A DNA stretch of 64,000 nt from Clostridium caldaquaticum (GTDB taxonomy: Bacteria > Bacillota > Clostridia > Clostridiales > Clostridiaceae): contig NZ_JAMSKT010000003.1 in NCBI RefSeq assembly GCF_023806125.1, positions 143,250-207,249 of the forward strand. Reading direction: 5' to 3'. Of the stretch, positions 1 through 8,574 are shown in pieces. How positions within the stretch are numbered: position 1 is the stretch's first letter; each line of letters opens with the position of its first letter. Both the position numbers and the translations under genes were made by a program. Under the pieces are notes generated by a model. That model had not been told where the DNA came from, did no database searches, and saw nothing but the letters and a program-made list of their open reading frames with translations.

Positions 1-1114
1 CTATCTTTGTATTAACTAAAAACTTAAAACGGCTTGTTTTTTTAATAACTGGCAGGATAATATTATCTAGTATACTCATCTTTGAAAATATAGAATCTTC
101 AAGTAAGTCTCCTCTAACATAGCCAACTCCATGCCTTAAAGCGTGCTGAAGATTTTTAGGCTCATATTTTTTATCATTCAAATACATATGCCCTTGCGTT
201 CTAGAGCCTTCTCCTATTAATAATTTTTCCAAATCTCTTTTAGCTTTATTTTCTATATCTAATACACCGACAATTTCTCCTTTATTAACATTTAGACTTA
301 ATCCATGTACATATTTAGTATGAATATTTTTAAGTGATAAAACTGCTGTATCTTGAGTATGAGAGTGTCTTTCTCTTGTCTTAGAAAATTCTCTCCCAAC
401 AACGATATCCATTAAAAAATCCTTATTATACTCTTGTGGATAAACTGTCTTCACATTTTTTCCTTCCCTCATTACTACAACTCTGTCAGAAATCTTCGTA
501 ACCTCATCTAAATCAGTTGAAATCCATAGCGTTGATATATCAGACCGTTTTAATTTTTTTAAAATATGAATAATCATATTCATTTCATCTATTGTATACG
601 AACTTGCAATATCATTTGCTACAACGAGCTTAGCCTGCTTAACATAAGCCTTAATAAGTTTTACAGCCTGCTGCTCTGCTATAGACAGTTCTTCAGCTGT
701 TTTATCAGGTTTTATATTTAAATTAAATTCTTCCATTAAAAGTTTTGTCTGATTTATTACTTTTTTCTTACTGAAGGATATATAGCTATAATTATTTTTC
801 CAAATTATAAATATATTTTCAGCAACTGACAATTGAGGAACTAAAATATTTCGATTATAAAGCGAGAAAATTCCTAACTTTTCAGTTGGAATTTTTCTAT
901 CAATTTTATAAGGTTTTTCATCAAATAAAATTCTTCCTTTATCAAAGCTGTAGTTACTTCCTAAAATTTCTCCTAGTTCTGTCTTTCCGCAGCCTGATAA
1001 ACCTACTAAACTTACTATTTCGCCTTTAAATATATTAAGCTTGAAATCATCCAGTACCCTGTAACCTTGTATATCCTTGTAAACATGTTCTAAGCGCAAT
1101 ACTTCCTTTTTCAT
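1..1114 (-). CDS. Sugar ABC transporter ATP-binding protein, degenerate, partial at left edge
   Basis: I translated this reading frame directly; it opens at the ATG at 1112-1114 and runs off the window after 371 codons. It has the two-domain layout of RbsA/XylG/MglA sugar ATPases. The first Walker A is intact (GLSGCGKT, residues 38-45) and a signature remains (LSIAEQQ, 143-149). The Walker B aspartate is Asn (LVVAND, 163-168), and the H-switch His is Thr (WISTDL). The second domain has no Walker A: GVLDIENKAKRD (283-294) replaces the P-loop. Its start overlaps the kinase stop as ATGA, so the two are probably translationally coupled. The substrate cannot be told. Either it hydrolyses ATP poorly or it has become a regulatory subunit. 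Confidence 0.85.
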   Translation of the reverse strand, partial: MKKEVLRLEHVYKDIQGYRVLDDFKLNIFKGEIVSLVGLSGCGKTELGEILGSNYSFDKGRILFDEKPYKIDRKIPTEKLGIFSLYNRNILVPQLSVAENIFIIWKNNYSYISFSKKKVINQTKLLMEEFNLNIKPDKTAEELSIAEQQAVKLIKAYVKQAKLVVANDIASSYTIDEMNMIIHILKKLKRSDISTLWISTDLDEVTKISDRVVVMREGKNVKTVYPQEYNKDFLMDIVVGREFSKTRERHSHTQDTAVLSLKNIHTKYVHGLSLNVNKGEIVGVLDIENKAKRDLEKLLIGEGSRTQGHMYLNDKKYEPKNLQHALRHGVGYVRGDLLEDSIFSKMSILDNIILPVIKKTSRFKFLVNTKI

Positions 1115-2166
1115 ACCTTATCACCCTTTATCAAGCTATAGTCATTTATAAGCGGAAGGGTTACCTCTACCTCTGTTCCTAAATTAAGAGTACTTGAGAT
1201 AGTTATCCCATATTCACTCCCCCACAGCAGTTTCAACCTTTGATTAATATTTGTAATTGCAATTCCTAGGTTATTCTTTTTTTCTTTTTCATCAACTGTA
1301 ATCTTATCACTGTTTAATCTTTCATTTATTTTTTCTAAAGTTTCGCTGTCAATGCCGACTCCATTGTCACTTACAGTAATAATAAGACGCTTTTCCGTAG
1401 CAGTAATATGAATTACTACTTCGCCGCTGCCAATCTTTGTTTCTAAACCATGGTATATTGAATTCTCAATAATAGGCTGAAGGGTTAATTTAGGCATTAA
1501 ACAATGCCTAACTGAAGATTCCTCTGAATGATATTCAATCCTGAAGGATATACGATTATCAAATCTATATTTTTGAATAGTAATATAATTTTCTACATTT
1601 CTAAGCTCATCACTCAGTGTAACAAAGTCTCCTTTTTTACTAATGCTGTATCTAAAATAATTAGCTAGTGCCTCTGTCATTTCAGCAATTTCATGGTTTT
1701 TTTGAATTATTGCTTCACCTCGTATTGCCTCCAGAGTATTGTATAAAAAGTGAGGGTTAATCTGACTTTGCAGCTTTGATATTTCAGCCTGCTTTCGAAG
1801 AATTTCAAGAGCATGTTCTCTTTCCATGCTTTCTTTAAGCAGAGTAATCATTCTGTTTAAAGTATAAGTAATAGAAGCAGTATCATCCTGTAAATTAAAG
1901 GATAGCTCATCCTGTGTTTCTTCTAAAAACTGCAAAGCTGAATCAATATTCATAATTGGTATATATATATATCTTATAAAATGCTGTGCCATAAATATCA
2001 ATACAATAATTTCAATAACTACTGCAGTAACAATAACAGATTTTTTTGCTGTATATATATTAAGTACATTAACAAGCAAAGTTAAAATAATGCTTGAAAA
2101 TATTACAGAAACATTAATTATAAGTGCCTTTTTAAAAAATTTTTTTCTTTTTTTCTTATTCTTCAT
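1111..2166 (-). CDS. Sensor histidine kinase, YesM/LytS-like, lacking an extracellular sensor domain
   Basis: This is a 351-residue membrane kinase. Two hydrophobic helices (about 14-36 and 43-62) are joined by only a few residues, followed by a linker and a HisKA_7TM/YesM-type phosphoacceptor region with INPHFLYNTLEAIR (His139). The HATPase domain shows the N box ENSIYHG (Asn235) and DNGVGID (267-273). YesM-family sugar sensors are usually near 580 residues with a large extracytoplasmic domain, which is absent here. It lies 54 bp downstream of the response regulator and overlaps the ABC ATPase by 4 bp. It probably phosphorylates the neighbouring AraC-type regulator and may take its signal from a transporter component. 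The ATG has a good GGAGGG site. Confidence 0.9.
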   Translation of the reverse strand: MKNKKKRKKFFKKALIINVSVIFSSIILTLLVNVLNIYTAKKSVIVTAVVIEIIVLIFMAQHFIRYIYIPIMNIDSALQFLEETQDELSFNLQDDTASITYTLNRMITLLKESMEREHALEILRKQAEISKLQSQINPHFLYNTLEAIRGEAIIQKNHEIAEMTEALANYFRYSISKKGDFVTLSDELRNVENYITIQKYRFDNRISFRIEYHSEESSVRHCLMPKLTLQPIIENSIYHGLETKIGSGEVVIHITATEKRLIITVSDNGVGIDSETLEKINERLNSDKITVDEKEKKNNLGIAITNINQRLKLLWGSEYGITISSTLNLGTEVEVTLPLINDYSLIKGDKV

Positions 2167-2193
2167 ACAACCCTCCTGTATTCTTTTAAAGCA

Positions 2194-2216
2194 CGTAAAG
2201 ATTATTAATCTTTACG
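2194..2216 (-). repeat. Intercistronic perfect hairpin between response regulator and kinase
   Basis: Arms at 2194-2204 and 2206-2216 (CGTAAAGATTA and its complement) form an 11-bp perfect stem just after the regulator stop codon. No T-tract follows on the minus strand, so it looks more like an mRNA-processing or stabilising element than a terminator. It could lower kinase output relative to the regulator. Confidence 0.6.
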
Positions 2217-2220
2217 CCTC

Positions 2221-3840
2221 CTAGGAATACAGCTTTCTATATTCCGATGGTTTTAAGCCTACTTTTTTGTTAAAAAGTTTACTGAAGTATTTTACATCGC
2301 TATAACCTATTTTTTCAGATATCTCAGCCATACTTTTATTTGTTTTCTTTAAGAGCTTTTTAGCTTCTTCTATTCTGCAATTAATTAGATACTCCGAAAA
2401 ATTCAAGCCGGTTTCTTTTCGAAAAATAGTACTTAAATATGAGCTGCTTAAATGAATTTCCCTAGCTACTATTTCTAAACTTATGTCTTCAGCAAAATGT
2501 TCTTGTATATATTGCTTTGCCATACGTATAGGCTTTGTATCCTGAAACTCTTTTTCATTATAAATGCATGATAAAGCACTCATAATAAAACTGTGAAGTG
2601 TTTCTATAAAAGTTTCTTCACTATAAGCATTATCTATAAAATCATCATATTTTTTTTGAATATCCTCATAAGGAGCTTTATTTACCCCGACATCGTTTAC
2701 GTATTGCAGTAAAGTTTCACCAATAACTTCATAAAGCTCATACAGTGCAGAGGGATTATAATCTTTCTCACTATAAATCTCACTAATACAAGTATCAATA
2801 AGCCTCCTGCAGTTATCCTGTTCATTAGATTCAAAATAACTTTTTAACTGCTCTTTTCTTTCAGCAGTTAATATGTGCTTAATATTAAGTTTTTTAAATT
2901 TATGTTTGTTATAGTCTATAATTTCTTTATTTAAAAGAATAATTCTATATTTTACAGCTTCTACAGCTGCTTTAATACAATCTGGAATATTATTAAAATC
3001 TGTTTCAGCAATACTAAGACCAATAGTAACTTTAAAACAATTAAATTTATCTACTATATCTTTTAAATTTTCATTTAATTTTTCAATAGCAGCTTCAAAC
3101 TTTTGTTTATCTTCTATTGAGTAATTTACAAGAGCTATCACTCCAGATTTAGCAACTGCATAAACGTATTCGGTGCAGCATGCTTCTAGGCTATTACTAA
3201 CTTTGGCAGAAACTAAATCTAAAACCACTTGGTTATTAGTCTGGTTCTGCATGATTGTATCGATTTTAATATAAATAGCTTGATAGTAACCTTCTTTAAA
3301 AACCATCTGATATTCACGGTTTATTTCCTCAAGGGATTCAATACTTGACGTTTTAAAATTTCTTCCATCAAAAATATGATTTTTAATAAAATGACGCCTC
3401 ATAGTTTCCTTAGTCATTGCTATTTGATTAAGAATATTACTGTTATCGTTTAATTTTTCAATCTGCTCCATCTTACTTTTTCTTATTTTTGTCAGTGCAT
3501 CACAAAGTTCTGTTTTATTAATTGGCTTTAAGAGATAATATTCTACACCATATTGAAGCGCATTATAGGCATATTCAAAATATTTATATCCACTTATTAT
3601 AATAAATACAGGGTTTAGATTGTTTTCTCTAGTATGTTTTATAAGTTCAATACCATCATAGCCCGGCATACGTGCATCCGTAATTACAACATCCGGCTTA
3701 TGCTCACATATCATATTAAAGGCATCTAATCCGTTGTTTACGGTTGCAATCACGTTATATCCTAATTCTGCCCAGGGAACAATATTCAAAATTAAGTTGC
3801 AGACTCTTCTTTCATCATCAGCTATTATAACTTTCAGCAC
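2221..3840 (-). CDS. Response regulator with AraC-type output domain, YesN-like
   Basis: A 539-residue regulator. The N-terminal REC domain has the acidic pair DDE (8-10), phosphoacceptor Asp55 in VVITDARMPG and the conserved Lys105 (LLKPI). A long middle region of about 300 residues follows, then a C-terminal AraC DNA-binding domain (about 440-539) with two helix-turn-helix units ending in the usual KVGLKPSEYRK. The start is GTG (3838-3840) with AAGGGG upstream. It is the first gene of the regulator-kinase-ABC unit and diverges from the C-glycoside-deglycosidase-like pair, which it probably controls. The inducer is unknown. Confidence 0.92.
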   Translation of the reverse strand: MLKVIIADDERRVCNLILNIVPWAELGYNVIATVNNGLDAFNMICEHKPDVVITDARMPGYDGIELIKHTRENNLNPVFIIISGYKYFEYAYNALQYGVEYYLLKPINKTELCDALTKIRKSKMEQIEKLNDNSNILNQIAMTKETMRRHFIKNHIFDGRNFKTSSIESLEEINREYQMVFKEGYYQAIYIKIDTIMQNQTNNQVVLDLVSAKVSNSLEACCTEYVYAVAKSGVIALVNYSIEDKQKFEAAIEKLNENLKDIVDKFNCFKVTIGLSIAETDFNNIPDCIKAAVEAVKYRIILLNKEIIDYNKHKFKKLNIKHILTAERKEQLKSYFESNEQDNCRRLIDTCISEIYSEKDYNPSALYELYEVIGETLLQYVNDVGVNKAPYEDIQKKYDDFIDNAYSEETFIETLHSFIMSALSCIYNEKEFQDTKPIRMAKQYIQEHFAEDISLEIVAREIHLSSSYLSTIFRKETGLNFSEYLINCRIEEAKKLLKKTNKSMAEISEKIGYSDVKYFSKLFNKKVGLKPSEYRKLYS

Positions 3841-4147
3841 TTATTCCCAACCCCTTAGCTTAAGTTATAGTAATTATATTAATTACTTATTTTACAGTTT
3901 ATCATTTTTTTAATTATCTTGACAATATAAAAGCTTAACTTCATTACATAACATTAACCTTTCAATTTATAAAAGCATTTAAATTATGACAAAAATTAAG
4001 ATTGAATTTTTAATCTAAACAAACTTTAAAAATTAAAAATATATTTTTTACTGCAAAAAAACATAATGATTACAGCAAATAATCATTAGTAAGGCAAAAA
4101 ATAAAATGATATTCTTTTATCATAATATAGTGAAAGGAGATTTTTTA
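3841..4147. promoter_or_regulatory. Divergent intergenic region with inverted repeat
   Basis: This AT-rich gap separates the regulator start from the plus-strand gene pair. A 9-bp perfect inverted repeat TAATGATTA / TAATCATTA (4064-4072 and 4080-4088, 7-bp spacer) lies about 60 bp before the plus-strand start and is a candidate binding site for the AraC-type response regulator. On the minus strand TTGTCA and TAAACT with an 18-bp spacer could be the regulator's own promoter. No clear sigma-70 -35 was seen for the plus-strand genes, which fits activator dependence. Confidence 0.4.
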
Positions 4148-5158
4148 ATGAGCAAAATTAAAACATGTGTAAGTTTATACAGTTTGCAGGATGAATATTT
4201 AAATAAACGTATGACTCTTGAAGATATTTTTAAATTTTTAGCAGATAATTCAGTTGAAGGAATTGAGTTTTTACCAGATCAGATGATGCATAATGCACCT
4301 CATCCTTCAGAGGAAACTCTAGCAGAGTGGGACAGACTGGTAAGCACCTACAAAATGAAGCCTGTTATTGCAGATGTTTTCCTAAATACAAATTTATATA
4401 AAAACAGAGAATTAACTAAAAGAGAATGTGTAGATTTGTTAATTGAAGAAATTAAGCTTGCAAATAGATTAGGAATGAAATTAATAAGATTAGTTTCAAT
4501 GGTACCTGATTTTGTAATCGAGCCATTACTACCTTATTGCGAAAAGTACGATGTTACTATAGCATTAGAAATACATGCTGGTTTAAGTTTTGATGTTAAG
4601 AAAACTCAGGATTTCATAGCTGAAATGAAGAGAGTAAACTCTCCTTATGTGGGCCTTGTTGTTGACACAGGAATCTTCTGCCGCAGACTGCCAAGAGTAA
4701 TGGCTAATTACTGCAAAAATGTTTTAGGAACAAATCAGGAGGTTATTGATTATATCAATAAAATATTTGAGGAAGGAAGAGATCCAAGAAAAGTATATAT
4801 TGAGAATAATGGATTCCCAGAGGATTTGAAGAAACTAATAAAATCTGATGCTGATCAATTTTTTGCTCATTTTGCTGATGGATACGAAAATGAACCTTAC
4901 AGCGTTTTAGATGAATATATGCCATATATTAAACATTTTCACTTTAAATTATTTGAAATGACAGAAAGCGGAGAAGAATATTCTATAGACTACAGAGGAA
5001 TTCTTCAATATCTTCATGATAAGGGCTATGACGGCTATGTATCTACAGAATATGAAGGAAACCGCTGGGTTCTTCCTGGTAATCCAATGGTAGAAAAAGA
5101 GCAGGTCATAGCACATCAGAAATTGATTAGAGAAGCTCTTAAAGAAATTCAAGGATAG
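4148..5158 (+). CDS. TIM-barrel sugar isomerase/epimerase-like protein, resembles C-glycoside deglycosidase alpha subunit (DgpC/CarC type)
   Basis: A 336-residue xylose-isomerase-like TIM barrel. The ATG at 4148 is chosen because AAAGGAG precedes it; an upstream ATG at 4106 lacks such a site. Likely metal ligands are Glu141 and His143 (LEIHAG), Asp173 (VDTGIF), a His in the KHFHFKL strand and a Glu in STEYEG. From memory the sequence and pairing match the large subunit of DgpBC/CarBC enzymes, which cleave the C-C bond of 3-oxo-C-glycosides. The stop is 13 bp before the small-subunit partner. No Gfo/Idh/MocA oxidoreductase that would make the 3-oxo substrate is visible nearby. It could instead be another 3-keto-sugar lyase or an epimerase. 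Confidence 0.8.
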   Translation: MSKIKTCVSLYSLQDEYLNKRMTLEDIFKFLADNSVEGIEFLPDQMMHNAPHPSEETLAEWDRLVSTYKMKPVIADVFLNTNLYKNRELTKRECVDLLIEEIKLANRLGMKLIRLVSMVPDFVIEPLLPYCEKYDVTIALEIHAGLSFDVKKTQDFIAEMKRVNSPYVGLVVDTGIFCRRLPRVMANYCKNVLGTNQEVIDYINKIFEEGRDPRKVYIENNGFPEDLKKLIKSDADQFFAHFADGYENEPYSVLDEYMPYIKHFHFKLFEMTESGEEYSIDYRGILQYLHDKGYDGYVSTEYEGNRWVLPGNPMVEKEQVIAHQKLIREALKEIQG

Positions 5159-5171
5159 GAGGATTAGTAAT

Positions 5172-5564
5172 ATGTTTGATAACAATGTTTTTCTTGAGAA
5201 CAGCTGTAAAAATGTAGTACAAGCAGGTCAAATTATTGGTTTTGAATTAAAAACTAATATTACTTACTATAGAGGCATTCCTCTATCCATGGTAAATGAT
5301 ATTGGAGTTGAAGTAGATGGAGTAAAAGTTCCACGTGAAAATATTTTATGCTCAGTTGATGAAGTAGACTGGTTTACTTTAGATGAAATGGAAACTGTTA
5401 CAACTTACAAATGGGAGTATGGCGAACCTCTAACAGTCCGTGTCATAAAGGAAGGCGGCTTATCTAAAGGAACTCACCAGGTAGCTTTAGATGTTGTTAT
5501 TCGTACAGCCTATATACCTGTTCCTTTGGCCGGGAGAAAAGTAAGAACTGTTGTGATAGCTTAA
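5172..5564 (+). CDS. DUF6379-type small protein, resembles C-glycoside deglycosidase beta subunit (DgpB type)
   Basis: A 130-residue soluble beta-rich protein. Landmarks I recognise from DUF6379/C-deglycosylation beta subunits are YRGIPLSMV (about 34-42), EVDGVKVPRE, FTLDEM, WEYGEPL, GGLSKGTH and a C-terminal YIPVPLAG. AGGAGG sits 8 bp before the ATG. It is the second gene of the pair and ends at a strong bidirectional terminator. In DgpBC and CarBC the small subunit forms a complex with the TIM-barrel subunit; the same is inferred here from adjacency and matching lengths. The natural substrate is not evident. Confidence 0.8.
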   Translation: MFDNNVFLENSCKNVVQAGQIIGFELKTNITYYRGIPLSMVNDIGVEVDGVKVPRENILCSVDEVDWFTLDEMETVTTYKWEYGEPLTVRVIKEGGLSKGTHQVALDVVIRTAYIPVPLAGRKVRTVVIA

Positions 5565-5573
5565 TTAAAAACA

Positions 5574-5605
5574 GAGCATTGATTATATTAATTTAATCAA
5601 TGCTC
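5574..5605. terminator. Bidirectional terminator
   Basis: Perfect 12-bp stem GAGCATTGATTA / TAATCAATGCTC, followed by CCTTTTT on the plus strand and TGTTTTTAA on the minus strand. It ends the DUF6379 gene and copZ, which converge here. Confidence 0.9.
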
Positions 5606-5613
5606 CCTTTTTA

Positions 5614-5829
5614 TTATAATATTTCTATTGAAACTACTTCATAGCCTGCATCTTCTATAGCAGACTTAATATCCTTATCTTCAATATCTGCTTCTGCCTC
5701 AATTATTGCTGTTTTAGCTTTCAAGTTTACATCTACGCTTGTTACCCCGCTAAGCTCGCTTAATGCCTCCTTAACATGATTAACGCAGTGACCGCAGCTC
5801 ATTCCTTCAACTAATATTTTCTTTTTCAT
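5614..5829 (-). CDS. copZ: Copper chaperone CopZ
   Basis: A 71-residue heavy-metal-associated domain with the metal-binding loop GMSCGHC (Cys12 and Cys15) and the usual beta-alpha-beta-beta-alpha-beta fold length. It hands Cu(I) to the CopA ATPase encoded upstream on the same strand. The roughly 75-bp gap to copA shows no terminator, so csoR-copA-copZ is probably one copper-induced operon. Confidence 0.95.
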   Translation of the reverse strand: MKKKILVEGMSCGHCVNHVKEALSELSGVTSVDVNLKAKTAIIEAEADIEDKDIKSAIEDAGYEVVSIEIL

Positions 5830-5905
5830 TTCATAGTACCTCCATTTAATAATTGTTTTTATAATTAAAAACTAGATATTAAGCTATATTTTTATCCAGC
5901 ATCTT

Positions 5906-8149
5906 TTATTTTGCTGGCTTAAACCCTTTTAATCTTAATGCATTTAATAATACTGATACTGAACTAAAGCTCATAGCAGCAGCTGCAATTATCGGATTTA
6001 ACAGTGGTCCGCCAAAAATATAAAGTATTCCCATTGCTACAGGTATACCTAAAGTATTGTAACCAAAGGCCCAGAAAAGATTCTGTTTTATATTTGCAAT
6101 TGTTTTTTTACTTAACTGAATTGCAGTTGATACATCCATAAGGTCACTTCTCATAAGAACTATATCTGCTGATTCCATAGCAACATCTGTACCCGAACCA
6201 ATAGCAATTCCTATGTCTGCTTGTGCAAGTGCTGGAGCATCATTTATACCGTCTCCAACCATAGCAACCTTCCTGCCTTCTGATTGAAGCTTCTTAACTT
6301 CATTTGCCTTATCCTGAGGAAGAACTTCTGCCAGAATTCTATCTATTCCTACCTGCTTAGCTATTGCTTCTGCAGTTCTCTTATTGTCACCAGTAATCAT
6401 AGCAACTTCTATGCCCATTTTATGAAGCTGTTCTATTGCTTTCTTACTGCTTTCTTTAACAGTATCTGCAACAGCTACTATACCTGCTATTTTACCATCA
6501 ATTGCAGCATACATAGGTGTCTTTCCTTCTTCAGCAAGCTTGTGTGAGGTTTCCTCAAGATTTTCCAATGAAATATTGCTCTCTAGCATAAGCTTTCGAT
6601 TTCCTAAAAGTATAGTTTTTTCATCTATCTTAACTTCAATTCCGTAACCAGGTATGGCTTTAAAGAAATCAAGCTTTTTAAACTCTAAACCTTTTTCTTC
6701 AGCACTTTTTACTATTGCTTCTCCAAGGGGGTGCTCTGAACCCTTTTCTGCTGATGCAGCTAATTGCAGCAATTCATCTTTTGTTATAGCATCTGTAACT
6801 ATTATATCAGTCACCTTTGGCTTTCCTTCTGTTATTGTTCCTGTTTTATCAAATACTATTGTCTTTACTTTATGAGCAATTTCAAGTGCCGCACCGCTTT
6901 TTATCAAAACACCATATTCTGCACCCTTGCCAGTACCAACCATAATTGCTGTAGGTGTTGCTAAGCCTAATGCACATGGACAGGCGATAACAAGAACTGA
7001 TATAAATATCGTTAAAGCAAATACTAATGTTTCTCCACCAAACCAATACCATGCAGCTGCAGAAAAAATTGCAATTGTAATAACTACTGGAACAAAGTAA
7101 CCTGAAATAATATCTGCCATTTTAGCAATTGGAGCTTTAGAACCTTGCGCATCTTCAACAAGCTTAATTATTTGAGCCAGTACTGTGTCTTTACCAACTT
7201 TTGTAGCTTTATATTTTATTGTACCATTTTTATTTATACTTGCACCTATTATCTTATCACCTATAGTTTTTTCTACAGGTATACTCTCTCCTGTAAGCAT
7301 TGATTCATCAACGAAAGTCATACCTTCAATAACTTCACCGTCTACAGGCATCTTTTCTCCTGGTTTAACTATGATTATATCCCCTGCTTCAACTTCTTCT
7401 ATAGAAATTTCTACTTCTTTGCTATCTCTTACAACTATTGCTGTCTTAGGAGCAAGTCCCATAAGTTTTTTAATTGCCTCAGAAGTTTTTCCTTTTGCAA
7501 CTGCTTCCAGATATTTTCCAAGCAATATAAGTGTAATGATTACACCTGCTGATTCAAAATATAAATCATAGGCATAGTCTATGTTTCCACCATATATCTG
7601 AACTATAGCAAATATTCCATACAAAAAAGCTGCAGAAGTTCCTATAGCTATTAAAGAATCCATATTAGGACTACCCTTAAATATTGACTTAAATCCTACA
7701 GTAAAAAACCTGTGACCTGCTATCATTACAGGTATAACTAATATTAATTGTATCATCCCAAAATTTACAGGCTTTTTCATAGGGTCTATAATATCAGGTA
7801 AGTGAAACCCTGCAGACTCAAAAAACATATGTCCCATAGTTATAACAAGCAGCGGAACTGTAAAAATTGCTGATATAATAAACTTTTTCCATAAATACTT
7901 TATTTCTTTTTCTTTTTTTTCTTTATCTCTATCTACTGTAGTTTCTTCTACAGCTTTATATCCAGCTTTTTCTATTGCTTTCCTTATATCTGAAACTTTA
8001 ACTTTTGAAGAATCATAGCTGATATTTAACTTTTCCGTTGCAAAATTCACATTAGACTCTGTAACACCATCAAGTTTTCTAGTAACTCTTTCGACTGTTT
8101 TTGCGCATGCAGCACAAGTCATCCCTTCTATCTTAAGACTCTTTTTCAA
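5906..8149 (-). CDS. copA: Cu(I)-exporting P1B-type ATPase CopA
   Basis: A 747-residue membrane pump. It has one N-terminal metal-binding domain (GMTCAAC, Cys12/Cys15), eight expected membrane helices, the TGES actuator motif, the transmembrane CPC of P1B-1 pumps (ACPCALG), the phosphorylation motif DKTGT, the HP dipeptide (SEHPLG) and the hinge GDGINDAP. Many homologues carry two N-terminal metal domains; this one has one. The start appears to be TTG (8147-8149), seven bases after GAGGAGGGTGAG. It exports Cu(I) from the cytoplasm and follows csoR by 22 bp. Confidence 0.96.
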   Translation of the reverse strand: MKKSLKIEGMTCAACAKTVERVTRKLDGVTESNVNFATEKLNISYDSSKVKVSDIRKAIEKAGYKAVEETTVDRDKEKKEKEIKYLWKKFIISAIFTVPLLVITMGHMFFESAGFHLPDIIDPMKKPVNFGMIQLILVIPVMIAGHRFFTVGFKSIFKGSPNMDSLIAIGTSAAFLYGIFAIVQIYGGNIDYAYDLYFESAGVIITLILLGKYLEAVAKGKTSEAIKKLMGLAPKTAIVVRDSKEVEISIEEVEAGDIIIVKPGEKMPVDGEVIEGMTFVDESMLTGESIPVEKTIGDKIIGASINKNGTIKYKATKVGKDTVLAQIIKLVEDAQGSKAPIAKMADIISGYFVPVVITIAIFSAAAWYWFGGETLVFALTIFISVLVIACPCALGLATPTAIMVGTGKGAEYGVLIKSGAALEIAHKVKTIVFDKTGTITEGKPKVTDIIVTDAITKDELLQLAASAEKGSEHPLGEAIVKSAEEKGLEFKKLDFFKAIPGYGIEVKIDEKTILLGNRKLMLESNISLENLEETSHKLAEEGKTPMYAAIDGKIAGIVAVADTVKESSKKAIEQLHKMGIEVAMITGDNKRTAEAIAKQVGIDRILAEVLPQDKANEVKKLQSEGRKVAMVGDGINDAPALAQADIGIAIGSGTDVAMESADIVLMRSDLMDVSTAIQLSKKTIANIKQNLFWAFGYNTLGIPVAMGILYIFGGPLLNPIIAAAAMSFSSVSVLLNALRLKGFKPAK

Positions 8150-8171
8150 AACTCACCCTCCTCTTTTACGT

Positions 8172-8438
8172 CTATTTTTGAATAATCTTTTCTAAAATAT
8201 CTATTATCTCATCTATTTTTTCATCGCCTTTGTCATTCTTTACCGCATCTTTCACACAATGAAGTATATGCTGCTTTAATATCAGCATATTTGCCTTTTT
8301 AAGTAAAGCCTGTGCTGCTATTATTTGATTTGATATATCAACACAGTATCTACCCTCTTCAATCATCTTTATTATTCCTTCAATCTGCCCTTTAGAAGTT
8401 TTAAGAGACATTAAAGCTTTAGTTTTTTCCTCATTCAT
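8172..8438 (-). CDS. csoR: Copper-sensing repressor CsoR
   Basis: An 88-residue all-helical CsoR/RcnR-family repressor. The Cu(I) ligand set is complete: Cys32, His57 and Cys61 (RYCVD and KQHILHC). Copper binding releases it from DNA. It is the first gene of the csoR-copA-copZ operon and a C/G-run palindrome sits directly in front of it, so it should repress its own operon. Confidence 0.95.
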   Translation of the reverse strand: MNEEKTKALMSLKTSKGQIEGIIKMIEEGRYCVDISNQIIAAQALLKKANMLILKQHILHCVKDAVKNDKGDEKIDEIIDILEKIIQK

Positions 8439-8453
8439 TTATATCCTCCTTCC

Positions 8454-8476
8454 ACCCCCACCATGAGAGGGGGGTA
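8454..8476 (-). promoter_or_regulatory. CsoR operator
   Basis: Pseudo-palindrome of an ACCCCC run (8454-8459) facing a GGGGGT run (8470-8475), the standard GC-rich dyad recognised by CsoR, standing out in AT-rich DNA. It lies just downstream of the -10 box and upstream of the csoR ribosome site, where bound repressor would block transcription start or early elongation. Confidence 0.8.
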
Positions 8477-8483
8477 TATCTGT

Positions 8484-8512
8484 AGTATAATCTTCTTTAA
8501 AATAATTTTCAA
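8484..8512 (-). promoter_or_regulatory. csoR-copA-copZ promoter
   Basis: Sigma-70 promoter on the minus strand: -35 TTGAAA (8507-8512), 17-bp spacer, -10 TATACT (8484-8489). The CsoR dyad follows about 8 bp downstream of the -10. Confidence 0.8.
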
Positions 8513-8525
8513 GAGGTTGTTACAA

Positions 8526-8574
8526 AATAATTTAAAGACCTAAAGTATTGAAAACTTTAGGCCTTTAAATTATT
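8526..8574 (-). terminator. Terminator after xylB
   Basis: A 21-bp stem with a single G-U pair (arms 8526-8546 and 8554-8574) overlaps the xylB stop codon and is followed by TTTGTAAC on the minus strand. It insulates the xyl operon from the copper operon. Confidence 0.85.

Noticed and set aside
7185..7571. Plus-strand 128-codon frame opposite copA
   Set aside because: Antisense shadow of a clearly coding P-type ATPase, with no ribosome site.
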